A stretch of DNA of 64,000 bases, taken from the NCBI GenBank assembly GCA_030710605.1, contig CP092886.1, positions 54,439,382-54,503,381 on the forward strand, in the 5' to 3' direction. The number at the start of each line of letters is the position of its first letter. The first letter of the stretch is position 1. The notes below the pieces were generated by a model. That model was not told the origin of the DNA. It saw only the letters and a list, made by a program, of their open reading frames with translations, and did not search any database. The position numbers and the translations under genes are program-made. The DNA is from Cordylochernes scorpioides. Lineage: Eukaryota > Arthropoda > Arachnida > Pseudoscorpiones > Chernetidae. This document shows, piece by piece, positions 11,793 through 21,299 of this stretch.

Positions 11793-11960
11793 ATTAGCGC
11801 GCCATCTGTTATGAAAATTCGAAACTATTATAGAAGCGTATGATTCTTTTAAAAATAAAACAATTTCTACCATTAATTAATTTTCCATTGCAGTAAAGGC
11901 AGTAGAAATTGTTTTATGTTTAAAAGAATCATACGCGTCTATAATAGTTTTGAACTATTG
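11793..11960. repeat. Hairpin member of the gatggcgcg short-element family
   Basis: Arms at about 11820-11870 and 11907-11957 are reverse complements (gaatcatacgcg). The left end carries the family boundary motif (minus strand cagatggcgcgctaatgcat) and the loop carries cattgcagtaaaggcagtag. The same boundary and loop motifs recur at 12.7, 14.0, 30.1 and 50.9 kb. Confidence 0.65.
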
Positions 11961-12004
11961 TATAGTACTCATGGATAATAAATAAGCACATTGTACTCCA
12001 CAGG

Positions 12005-12219
12005 CTATATCTCCTCTCCCAGAATGTGCCGGAGTACGGCTCGGTAGTACAGCTCCCGTCTCCGGACCAGGTAGGCCCTCCCGGCCGCCCAGAGGACCAA
12101 GCCACAGAAGGAGAGCCCAGTCAAGATGTTGATGACGAGGAAGTACGGAGAACTGCGGGGGTTGGGGCTACTCATCTCGACGGACTCTATCCGACGAAAC
12201 CTTCCCAAGTAACCTTGAT
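12005..12219 (-). CDS. Candidate last exon, single-pass membrane protein C-terminus
   Basis: A GC-rich island. After a splice acceptor (minus strand gcggtgttgcag) the minus frame runs about 70 codons to TAG. It encodes a polar segment, a hydrophobic stretch of about 20 residues (from YFLVINILTG to LVLWAAG) that would span a membrane, and a basic tail ending RAVLRHILGEEI. With the exon ending at 15062 the reading phase is continuous (phase 1 donor, and the frame stays open across the join). The product would be a type I-like membrane protein with a short cytoplasmic tail. The family is not recognised. Confidence 0.55.
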
Positions 12220-12473
12220 CTGCAACACCGCGGATAGAGGGTAAGGAAAATTCACATATGTAGGTTTAATAAGTGCATGTGTTGATGTGTATAATCACAT
12301 TTAAATTTATATAGGAAAAGAATATTACAAAAATATATTAAATATTAATGAAAACACCGTGCGAGCATTTTTTCGTTTTTTATTTAGAATAAACTCTTTC
12401 GAGAGTGATTTTCAATGGTATTTATTATAATATTTTCCCGCAGATACGATTTACTGCAGACACATGATATATA

Positions 12474-12894
12474 CACTAATAGACAAAACCTAATAAAGTG
12501 GAAAGCTTTGATGTCGTCGGTCGTCTGCTTTTTAAAGGAGACAGACACAATTTTGTTTACACTTGGTTATCTCGTGTGTCTTCAATAACGATCACTCTTT
12601 ATCAAATATCTTTCAGGGTTATTGTATGAATCCCGATATACATGCTAAAAGGAAAACCGAATATGCAATATTACAGCGGTATGGTAGATTAAACTGGCGA
12701 AACCGCTGGAAGGGTTCACCACTGATGGGCCAGGCCCTCCCATTATATTATCATTGAAATAAGGGCACAGTATAAAATTGATTTATTTTAAAAAGAATCA
12801 TACGCGTCAAAAATAATTCGAATTTCTTATAACAGATGGAGCACCAATGCATCATGCTAAAATGTACAACTTACTTAAGTTTTGTCCATGAGTG
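12474..12894. mobile_element. Tc1/mariner-like MITE copy, interrupted
   Basis: Ends are inverted (cactaatagacaaaac and gttttgtccatgagtg) and flanked by TA on both sides. Further copies lie at 25907-26115 and 53334-53545. The right third is displaced by a nested 202-bp insertion at 12651-12852. Confidence 0.75.
12651..12852. mobile_element. Short element with 10-bp target duplication (gatggcgcg family)
   Basis: It lies exactly between two copies of catgctaaaa (12641-12650 and 12853-12862) inside a MITE whose uninterrupted copies show the empty site. It contains the motif tggcgaaaccgctggaaggg followed by ttcaccactgatgggccagg, shared with the 30.1-kb copy, and ends near cagatggagcaccaatgcat. 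A 10-11-bp target duplication suggests target-primed insertion rather than cut-and-paste. No open frame. Confidence 0.75.
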
Positions 12895-13026
12895 TATATA
12901 TTGGGAGGTTATTACAATAATGTATGGGTATAATGGAATTCCACAAGAGAGTTATTTTATGGAATGTAAGCCTCGAACTTCAGATTTGTGAACCAAGGAA
13001 TGTGGTGGTTGGTTTATACTTTGTAT

Positions 13027-13595
13027 TAAAATTACAAATACTTTCTCACAATGAGTTTCTTTTTATTGAAAAAAGTTTTAAAATTACAAATACTTTCTCA
13101 CAATGAGTTTCTTTTTATTGAAAAAAAGTTTTAAAATTACAAATACTTTCTCACAATGAGTTTCTTTTTATTGAAAAAAAGTTTTAAAATTACAAATACT
13201 TTCTCACAATGAGTTTCTTTTTATTGAAAAAAAGTTTTAAAATTACAAATACTTTCTCACAATGAGTTTCTTTTTATTGAAAAAAAGTTTTAAAATTACA
13301 AATACTTTCTCACAATGAGTTTCTTTTTATTGAAAAAAAGTTTTAAAATTACAAATACTTTCTCACAATGAGTTTCTTTTTATTGAAAAAAGTTTTAAAA
13401 TTACAAATACTTTCTCACAATGAGTTTCTTTTTATTGAAAAAAAAGTTTTAAAATTACAAATACTTTCTCACAATGAGTTTCTTTTTATTGAAAAAAAGT
13501 TTTAAAATTACAAATACTTTCTCACAATGAGTTTCTTTTTATTGAAAAAAAAGTTTTAAAATTACAAATACTTTCTCACAATGAGTTTCTTTTCG
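13027..13595. repeat. 53-bp satellite, about 10 copies
   Basis: The unit includes aaaattacaaatactttctc, then acaatgagtttctttttatt, then an A-run of variable length, which is the main difference between copies. A diverged unit forms the arms of the foldback at 16.6 kb. Confidence 0.95.
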
Positions 13596-13983
13596 TTGAC
13601 AATTTTATCATGGAGATTTATACTTTGTATGTTGACTTTGTGAAAATTTCTCGGAAAGCCATTGTCATTGGGATCGCCTTTCCAGTTTCCCTGGGAATGA
13701 AAGCAGTGGGTGTGGACTTCTTCGGAAAGTGTTCTGAAATATGCAGCACGGTTAGAAAACCAATTCCTATATAGAGAGATTATCATACATTGGTGTTGTG
13801 TCGAAATTAGACGTACAGCAACTAAAACTTGAGCATGACTTTTTATTTAGCTCTTATTCTTCCGACTGGTCAACAACAAAAATGTCTGATTTATATACAC
13901 ATATATTTTTACATAATGACGCTTTAAAGAATGCAAATCAACTATTTACATACACAACAATTGGTATGAAAGGAAATTAAATA

Positions 13984-14170
13984 TGATGAAATAGCGCGCC
14001 ATCTGTAAATGAAACTTGAATCTATTTTAGCGCAATTTTTATTTATATAAACAAACTAATTACTACTGCTCCGATGTTTCCATCACTGATGAGCCAGGCC
14101 CTCCCAATATTTCTCCATCGCAGTAAGGGTAGTAGAAACTTGCTTTCATTTATTAAAGAAAAATTGCTCT
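13984..14170. repeat. Copy of the gatggcgcg short-element family
   Basis: Starts with tagcgcgccatctg (the family boundary, reversed) and contains cactgatgagccaggccctc and catcgcagtaagggtagtag. The flanks gcgcaattttta and aaaaattgct are imperfect inverted repeats. Confidence 0.65.
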
Positions 14171-14773
14171 TCGAAATAGTTTTCATTTTCATATAAAATA
14201 AATTATTCATCAAAATAGGGTTTATATTATTACCATTTGAAAGTTAAGTTCATGTTTGATTTTATAGTATAGATCTCAAATTTATAATTTACTCTTTTGG
14301 CATAGGAATTTTATATGAGAGTTCATTAAGGAGATTATCCTTGTGATATGAAATGTTAGAGGGTTGATAAAACACGATGAATTTCTAATTTAATCTATAT
14401 TTTGTTAAATATAAAAATAAACATTTTATGTTCTAGGATATAAAAATGTATTCTCATATGATTTTTTATATATTTTAAAGTCCTTGTTTAAGTGGTTATA
14501 TCACGCTGCCTAGTATTTTGAGAAAATAGGAACTGAGCATGAATAGAGAATTGAAAATAGGATTAGTAGTGATAGCATGGAGCTTTGATTGCTAATCATA
14601 CTTGAGTTGACAATTCAATAAACTAATCCTATTGGAGCTAAGAAGGAATACAAGAACCCCAAAACTATAGTAGAAAAGGTTATTACTTTCAACCTTCTCT
14701 CATGACATGGTGTAATCTTACCCACGGGATAATAAAAAGATAATTTAAAAAATAAAATAATCCCTTATATCAA

Positions 14774-14993
14774 TATTGAGTAAAAATATCAGGCCTCCAG
14801 GGAAAAGTATATTTTCAAAAACCTTTTTAATCTCTAGCTTTCAGGCCCGAACGCCCTTCTACGGGAGAAAACATGGCAAAATGATGTAGATCATGTTTTC
14901 TCCTGTAGAAGGGCGTTCATGCCCGAAGACTAGAGATTAAAAAGGTTTTTGAAAATATACTTTTCCCTGGAGGCCTGATATTTTTACTCAATA
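14774..14993. repeat. Foldback element, 220-bp palindrome
   Basis: Arms of about 100 bp (from tattgagtaaaaatatcagg) are nearly perfect reverse complements around a ~20-bp loop. Each arm contains a small inner stem of the type gcccgaacgcccttctac, the same motif class as the foldback at 54.2 kb. Confidence 0.9.
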
Positions 14994-15061
14994 AACAGAC
15001 TTGTTATATTATTTTTTCGCTAAATATATATGAAAAGAAAACAACGATGTCACTGTCTTAC

Positions 15062-15160
15062 CTGTGACTTGAATTATTTCTGGAGCAGTTGAGGTGTCCA
15101 AAGAAGGCGTGGTGTCCAGGACTCTAGGAATGGACTCTTTGGGGAAGGTCATCAAATATC
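15062..15160 (-). CDS. Candidate penultimate exon of host gene
   Basis: The minus strand shows an open segment ending in a strong donor, acag|GTAAGA. It encodes a Ser/Thr/Pro-rich stretch (KESIPRVLDTTPSLDTSTAP) like an extracellular stalk, which fits the membrane-spanning segment in the next exon at 12005-12219. The phase across the 2.84-kb intron is consistent. The 5' boundary (AG at 15161-15162) is weak because the upstream sequence is not pyrimidine-rich. Earlier exons were not found. Confidence 0.45.
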
Positions 15161-15162
15161 CT

Positions 15163-15774
15163 ATCACATGTCGGTGATAAACCTTTCAATAACATATCGG
15201 ACATTTTGAAACCAAAATGAAATCTTGGAAGCGCGCACATTTAAGTTATTTGTGAGGGGCAAATATATCCCTATGTGAGATTATAGTTAAATATATTGCC
15301 TTATCCCGCCCATACTTACTGCCTAAACCGATATACATTCTCAACATTAATATCAACACATATCAAACTATATATATTATAAAATAAATAAAGCTTTCAG
15401 GACTAAGTTTCTTGTATAACTTTTTTATTTTCAAGCTTTCGGACTTGTGAGTCTTTCAACAGAACATCACGTTATAAATTATTGCTAAATACTATTTTTA
15501 TATACAAATTATTATTTAAATATTTTAAATACTTATGATATATTAAGAGAAAAATATATTACATTATATCTGTGTGAAAAACAACTTTTTAAAAATATAC
15601 GTGCATAGTGGATGATGCGTGCTGGTTGTACAATATCTTGAGACTTCAAATTAAATTTAATAAATTCGTGAGCTATTGTGGTATATATAGAAGACTGCCT
15701 ACATCTATTGGGTAGTATTTGTCCATATTGTTTCGTATGTTTCTGATATTTCAATGCATCTGTTTATGCTTTTT
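15163..15774. other. Non-coding stretch with PLE 3' remnant
   Basis: At 15422-15456 the minus strand has ctgttgaaagactcacaagt followed by ccgaaagctt, a stem-loop bracketed by CUG..GA- and GAAA-like boxes, resembling a decayed hammerhead 3' of the PLE relic. Between 15533 and 15754 a 73-codon minus frame has no clear identity and may be the decayed C-terminal tail of the PLE. Confidence 0.4.
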
Positions 15775-16450
15775 TGCTGTTTGGTTATCATAGATTATAT
15801 TATAAGTCTTTAGTATTTAATAGGGATATTGTCATAATACACTATGGGTTGAGATAAGTTAAATGTATGGCCTGTTTCTTTTATGTGTTGAACTATTAAA
15901 GGTCGCTCTCTCTATTGTTAATATTCTTATTATGTTCAGCTATTATATTATGGACTTTTCTCCCAGTCTCCCCTACATATTTAGAACTACAGTTATTACA
16001 TGATATGGAGTATATGGCTTCTTTTATATTGAATGGAGAATATTGGATTGATTCTTTGTTAATGGGTTTCTAATCGTATTGCCTAAATTTGGAGAATTAT
16101 TGTACATAGTTTTGATTCTATATTTTTAAGTGTTCCAGCTATGGATACTGATTGAAGGGAATATGGGATGATGCATAATGCCCTATAAATTTCTGCCTTT
16201 TGAGTTATTAATTTAGTATTTTCTGCAGTCTGATGAAAATGTCGTAGGATGAAGGATTTTGGGTGACCTGATGATGAAAATTTTTTAATAATATTTTGCG
16301 TTTCTTCTGTTTTTAATTTAGGTTAAGAACAATGTGTGAATACTCTTTTAGTTAATGTTTTTATAGTATTGATCTTATGGCTAAGAGGGCAGAATGAAGA
16401 ATATTTAATGTAGTTTGGGATTAAGGATGGATTATAATATATACCTGTAT
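15775..16450 (-). pseudogene. Penelope-like element relic: RT C-terminus and GIY-YIG endonuclease
   Basis: Conceptual minus-strand translation shows a broken frame. Upstream (16450 to about 16100) are residues typical of the end of a PLE reverse transcriptase, such as HKINTIKTLTKRVFTHC and a SSSGHPKSFI segment. Downstream (about 16025-15780) the GIY-YIG endonuclease signature IYSISCNNCSSKYVGETGRK is clear, with its characteristic CxxC linker, followed by IxEHNKN and HIKETGH. Several in-frame stops interrupt it. PLEs are the eukaryotic retroelements known to combine this endonuclease with hammerhead ribozymes in their terminal repeats, which links this relic to the ribozyme units nearby. Confidence 0.8.
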
Positions 16451-16579
16451 TCATCTTCTATTCTCATGATTCTCATTTATTTTATAATATTATAAATCAA
16501 GGGGAAAAAATATATAGAGAATGTCTATATTATGTGTTTTAATGTAAGAATTAAAATCTATCCAAATATATATATTTTC

Positions 16580-16772
16580 TAAAATTACAATTATATTCTC
16601 ACAATGAGTATATTTTTTATTTAAAATGCTAGATTTCAAGCATTAATCGCTCTTCAACGGGCTTACTATAAAATACTATAAAATAGTAAGCCCGTTGAAG
16701 AGCGATTAACGCTTGGAAGCTAGCATTTTAAATAAAAAATATACTCATTGTGAGAATATAATTGTAATTTTA
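16580..16772. repeat. Foldback element, 193-bp palindrome
   Basis: Arms start taaaattacaattatattct and meet near 16670 (ctataaaatactataaaatag). The outer part of each arm matches the 53-bp satellite unit of 13.0-13.6 kb. The inner part carries cgctcttcaacgggc, the equivalent of the inner motif in the other foldbacks. Confidence 0.9.
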
Positions 16773-17451
16773 ATACTTTTTTCACAATTTTATCATGAAT
16801 ATATTTTTATGCGAAAGTGAGCGCGTAAAATAAAATATATTTTATAGTTCACATTTTAGTAATACTTATGTGACTTTGCATATTCACAATGCTTCAACTT
16901 CAGGCCCCCTAAGACATCACAGAAATACACTATATGAACAAATTTTACCTTACCGTTCTCGCACCGGGGTTTAAGCTTATTTTAATCGATAGATAGCGCC
17001 AATGTATGATATTTCAATGGTTGCCCAAGTGGCCTTTTACGTTGATTTGGTGATTTGGTAGTTGTTGATGAGAATTTATTTAAAACTAGATGATGCCCAG
17101 TTTTACCAAGCTACATAGAACGATAGCCACTCCTAAGCCTTATTAAAGTTTAACTTTAATAGTATTTTTATATTGTTGTTATATTGATATCACCAGCATT
17201 ACTTCTATTATAACCTTGGCGGCAGAAGACCTAACAGCCAAAAATAAAGAAAAATCAAGGTAAAGAGACAATTTTATCGAGGAACCCCACCTGAAGAAGA
17301 CAGTCTACTGGAGATCTGCAGGGCTTTCACATGAAGAGATCATATCTGCGAGGATCATCAACACAGGACTGACTAGGTGTCAAAATTGCTATTGTAAATA
17401 TATTAGGTTTCTTGGGATATTATTTTGATGTTGTATAAATAACAATATTAA
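16773..17451. other. Non-coding stretch
   Basis: A moderately GC-richer patch at 17200-17390 has no frame I can defend. Nothing else is recognised. Confidence 0.35.
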
Positions 17452-17806
17452 AAATAAAGAAGATATCTCCTTACCACGAGCACGTGTGCTTTTTAATACG
17501 TTTATTTAGCTTGCTCCGTGATATTTGGCCAACCCAATTTCTTGACAAATCAAGAAAAGCCATCCACGAACGCGTTTCGAGCTGTTGGCGCTCGTCAGCA
17601 TGGAGTAGGCTGTAAACACTGCGACCAAAAAGATTTTTGGTCCCAGAGGCTTCCTGAGAAATCAAGAAATGGGTATTTAAGGCCAAATTTGCGTAAAGAC
17701 GCTTATCACATGACAAAACAATAGAAAAAATAAAAGATGAGTGGGTCAGGTGTTGATATTAAAAATAAAGAAGGCATCTCCTGACCACGAGCACATGTGC
17801 TTTGTA
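17452..17806 (-). mobile_element. Second retrozyme-like unit with hammerhead
   Basis: A direct repeat of about 45 bp (aataaagaag.catctcct, then accacgagcac.tgtgcttt) at 17452-17497 and 17762-17806 brackets one ribozyme, giving a period of about 309 bp. The bases around the ribozyme (tttcttga..aatcaagaaaagc on one side, aaggcc..atttgcgt on the other) match the 6.2-kb unit, so the two are diverged members of one family with different terminal blocks. Confidence 0.72.
17563..17604 (-). ncRNA. Type I hammerhead ribozyme, complete core
   Basis: Minus strand: stem I TCCATG/CGTGGA with one U-G wobble. Core CTGACGA (allowed CUGANGA). Stem II GCGC/GCTC with one mismatch and the same CAACA loop. GAAA, minimal stem III, and cleavage triplet GTT. 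Relative to the 6.3-kb ribozyme, the stem I changes mostly keep pairing: one C-G pair has become U-G. This is mild evidence that the structure has been under selection. Confidence 0.78.
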
Positions 17807-19081
17807 TGTACAATATGCAAATTAAACATTTAAAAAACATTTAGTCGAAATAAATATATATTTATTTTGAAAAAATAAAGTTATTATATTATTTATTAAT
17901 AAATGATCTCAGGTTTGTCATCTGTATATATGTGTATGTTCCGGTTTATTCCGAGATTTGCTTGACTGAATGATTGATTAGTCAATATATATACATATAT
18001 GTAATTCTCTGTGGTACTACAGATCCCTGATAGTTGGTTAAATTATTAAGAGAGGTCCTAATACAGTTTAAATTATATTTTTATCCTAACTGTTAAAACC
18101 TATTGTCTATAATTTTCTTAAATTCAATTTTATTTATTCAAATCAGCCAAAAACTCTAAATTGATTATACCATATAAAATCTTTAATATGTAAATTTAAA
18201 GCACTCAACAAGTATGTAAATTTTATTGTTTGAAAACACACTCTCTCGAGTAGCTAATTCTAAAGTTTAATAAACAGTTATTCAAAATCAAGTGGTAAAA
18301 TTCTTCTTTATAGTAATTATTAAACATTCAAACCACTAACAATATTTAATTTTGTATTCATATATATATATATTAGATAATAAAAGGCATATATTGGATT
18401 TAATAAAATATTTATTTTGCCAATATTTGCTTTTTATTATCTAATGAATTAAGTATGGATTGCTCTATTTTCAAAACAATATATATATTCTGTGTGTGAA
18501 AATTAGAAATATTATTTTATAAAACTTATCATATTTATAATACCCTCGTATATCATCATTATTATCTGCCCTAAGATTTTCATCCCGCATAGAAAAAATG
18601 ACATTATTCGACGTGTAAATATAAATAAAGGTTAATTTCTACAATGGCATAACCATAGGTGTGTTTTCTATAATTTCTCTAAATACCTTCACCACAAAAG
18701 GTTTTCTTGATTTACTTGTTATATACTCTTAACAGTCAGAAATTAGTGAATCGGAGTCAGCCCAATCCCACATCCAAAAACCTTTTTGACTTTTTAAAAC
18801 AGTTTTTTTGCAACCAATATTACAAGAAACCTCCCTTTAGCCAGGTTTCAATCTGTAATTTATACACCCAGAAGAGTATAATCAAATGAATATTTTAAGA
18901 GTAAAAATATATTACTCTCTCTATTTTTATTCTGTTATATATAACAATCAAACCTTTAGAGAAGTTTCGAACCTTTTTCTCGAGTGATTGAGTCAAGGAC
19001 AAAGCAAACACTTTTCTATCTCGATCAAGAATCAAACAATTTATCCCTTTCGAAATTGTAATCAAGAATCCATTCAACAAA
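17807..19081. other. AT-rich non-coding stretch
   Basis: No gene is recognised. Short frames here lack any domain or exon signals. Confidence 0.35.
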
Positions 19082-19172
19082 ATTGAATATGAAAAAATAG
19101 TACAAATGTGACATTGTACTGGGATAAGGTTCATAAATTAAGAAAAAGGCATCTCCACCACCTTTTTCTTAA
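19082..19172. repeat. Fragment of the hammerhead-unit family
   Basis: Matches the junction seen at 6487-6555 (aaaaaatagtacaaatgtga, tactgggataaggt, taagaaaaaggcatctcc) and ends in a short inverted snap-back (cacctttttcttaaaa). The ribozyme is not included. Confidence 0.75.
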
Positions 19173-20304
19173 AATTGAATATATTTCATATATTTTATAA
19201 CTCCCAAAAAAAAAAACAAGTTAATTATTATTAACTCCGAACAACAATATATTCTATCAATCACGATTATTATATCAATCTCTCTCCCCACCCTGTAAAT
19301 AAATGAAATCACGACTAAGAAAGGTTTGAGGTATTCCCAACGGATCCAAATATCTTGCGGAATTTCTTATTAATTTATTCATCATCTGCTAACGTTAGAC
19401 TTGGTCCGCTCTCAACTTGAAACTTTTCCCAAGTCAAAACACTCTAAATCATGATAAAGAGTGCATCCATTACGGAATTCCCTAAATAAATCTCTACGTT
19501 TTGCGGTGTGGTGAATAGTGAACCAGAGCACGTCCTTTTAACTGCCTGCTCTTTCTACACGCAATCCTAAAGTTCAACAAACTTAGGAAATCCTAAACTA
19601 ATTAAATTTCATCAGGTCTGTCTTTAAGACCAATGTACAAACTCCCATTAAATATCCATAGTAACCGGGAAATACAAATATATATTTAATTTGTAGGCAT
19701 TTAAATAAATGTTATGTTTCTATGTGTGCTCGCGGAAGATATTCTATAAAGTATTTGTTTTTGTTGTTTGCTTTTTTGTGTGTGGGCCATATTATTTAAA
19801 TGAAACATATTTCTCATATCCAAAAAGCTAGACAACGTTTTTTTTTTGTACCACATAAATGAATAAACGTGATTCTTGCATCATTAATTCAAATTTTATT
19901 GTGACATTTAGTGAATTTCTAGTGCAAATAGTTGGTCTTGAAAGCTACCTTTCAAAACTATAAAATTAAGATTCTCTTACGTGCAAATACCGAAGATAAA
20001 TGAGCGTGCAAATGATATTCAACCTGTTTCTAAATATTTTTGAGAATATATCTTGTTTCTCTCTCTCATTTCTTCCATTGGATCGCGCCATTTAAAGACG
20101 AATTAGGTGATTTCATGTTTCGTAGTCTTTAAATATTTTCATCTCCATAAAAATTATGAGCGTAAAATGCAAACGGTGCACTCAGGCCTAGTAAATTTTA
20201 TAGCTATATTTTGTTCGCAAATTTCATATTTGTGTTATAAATTATAAATTTGTCATATCTCTTTCTCATTCTCTTATTTTTATTCAAATTATATTTTGTG
20301 CGAA
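19173..20304. other. AT-rich non-coding stretch
   Basis: Nothing identifiable. A less AT-rich patch at 19310-19660 has no supported frame. Confidence 0.35.
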
Positions 20305-20425
20305 GAAGGCACTACTCCCGTTTAAAAATGCATTAAAACAATGCCTTTCGTTTATTATCACAGTAAGGAACGTTTAGATGGTGATAGATAACTTAACACA
20401 ACATCAGCTTTGAAAAATTCAGACT
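20305..20425. repeat. Fragment of the second hammerhead-associated family
   Basis: Shares aaaatgcattaaaacaatg, tttatta.cacagta and a ggtgataga..acttaacac order with 51391-51470, but stops before the ribozyme. Confidence 0.55.
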
Positions 20426-20574
20426 TTACATTTTGTAATTAAGGGATAAAGTAATTATATTGCTTTGGTGCATTTTTAATAAAAGAGAGGTACCATTATT
20501 GCACATTAATACATTTCTACTGAAAAATTATAATTCATTATGTTTTTTATATATATTCATTTAAAAATAGTATT

Positions 20575-20790
20575 ACAAAAAGAAAAAATTGTACTGGGAT
20601 CAAGCTAATAAATATTGAAAAAAGAAACTCTTGATGATGCAACTTAAATTTGCTGATGGTTTGTGCCATTTGTCGACACACAACTAATCGTTGATATTTT
20701 TTATTATTTCAGAGAATACTTACCAATTCTCCTTTAAATAGCTCAAGCTTTCAACAACTTTCAGTTCCGCGAAAAGGAGATGATTTTTTC
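20575..20790. repeat. Diverged copy of the hammerhead-unit family
   Basis: Retains tgtactgggat, gatgcaacttaaatttgctg, gatggtttgtgccat and a Cgttgatattttttattattt segment in the same order as 6510-6640. The ribozyme itself is absent. Confidence 0.6.
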
Positions 20791-21299
20791 TTTAAAATTA
20801 TATGTTCTATTATTTATTCCAATAAATTATTTAGATGAGAGATAATACATTTTTTGTTTTTAAAGTATTTGGAAAGAACGAAATAAAGAAATAAAGAGAG
20901 TAGCGTTCACACACACTGAATGTAGTATCGTCTTTTTAGAAGAAACTCAAAAACTAAAACGCATATTTGTAACTCCAGTCTTCTTGCCTTCCAGTAGGGT
21001 ACAATCAGGAAAGAAATGCAGAAATGATAAAGTGACGATAAATTTCCGAACGTGAGATGCTGATATAAGACAAAGTTGCCGGCACTTCCAATAACGATAG
21101 ATTCACCCCGAGAAGTAAGTTAACGCGTTTATTGCCCCTGGAGTGACATTCTGTCTCCATGCTCTCCCAGGAACTCCGTCTGGATATTTCCTTCCTTTCA
21201 GGCTCTCTCTCTCTATCACTAGATGACTATTGAACGTGATTATGTATAAATATCGTTTTAGAATACAGCGCCGTTTAACTAAAGTAAGTATCGATTATA
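20791..21299. other. Non-coding stretch with a GC-richer patch
   Basis: The patch 20970-21200 has exon-like base composition and several AG/GT dinucleotides in context, but I could not build a consistent exon on either strand. Confidence 0.3.

Larger units (their letters stand above)
12220..15061 (-). other. Putative intron holding several repeats
   Basis: It begins GTAAGA (minus strand, 15061 downward) and ends CAG at 12220. It contains a Tc1/mariner-like MITE with a nested short element (12474-12894), a 53-bp satellite (13027-13595), another short-element copy (about 13984-14170) and a foldback (14774-14993). The rest, including 13596-13983 and 14171-14773, is AT-rich with no gene seen. 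Confidence 0.5.

Noticed and set aside
12026-12244. Plus-strand 72-codon frame over the membrane-protein exon
   Set aside because: The minus strand has the splice signals, hydrophobic segment and phase agreement; the plus frame is its shadow.
20970-21200. GC-richer patch as an upstream exon of the 12-15 kb gene
   Set aside because: No reading frame with matching acceptor and donor phases could be built.
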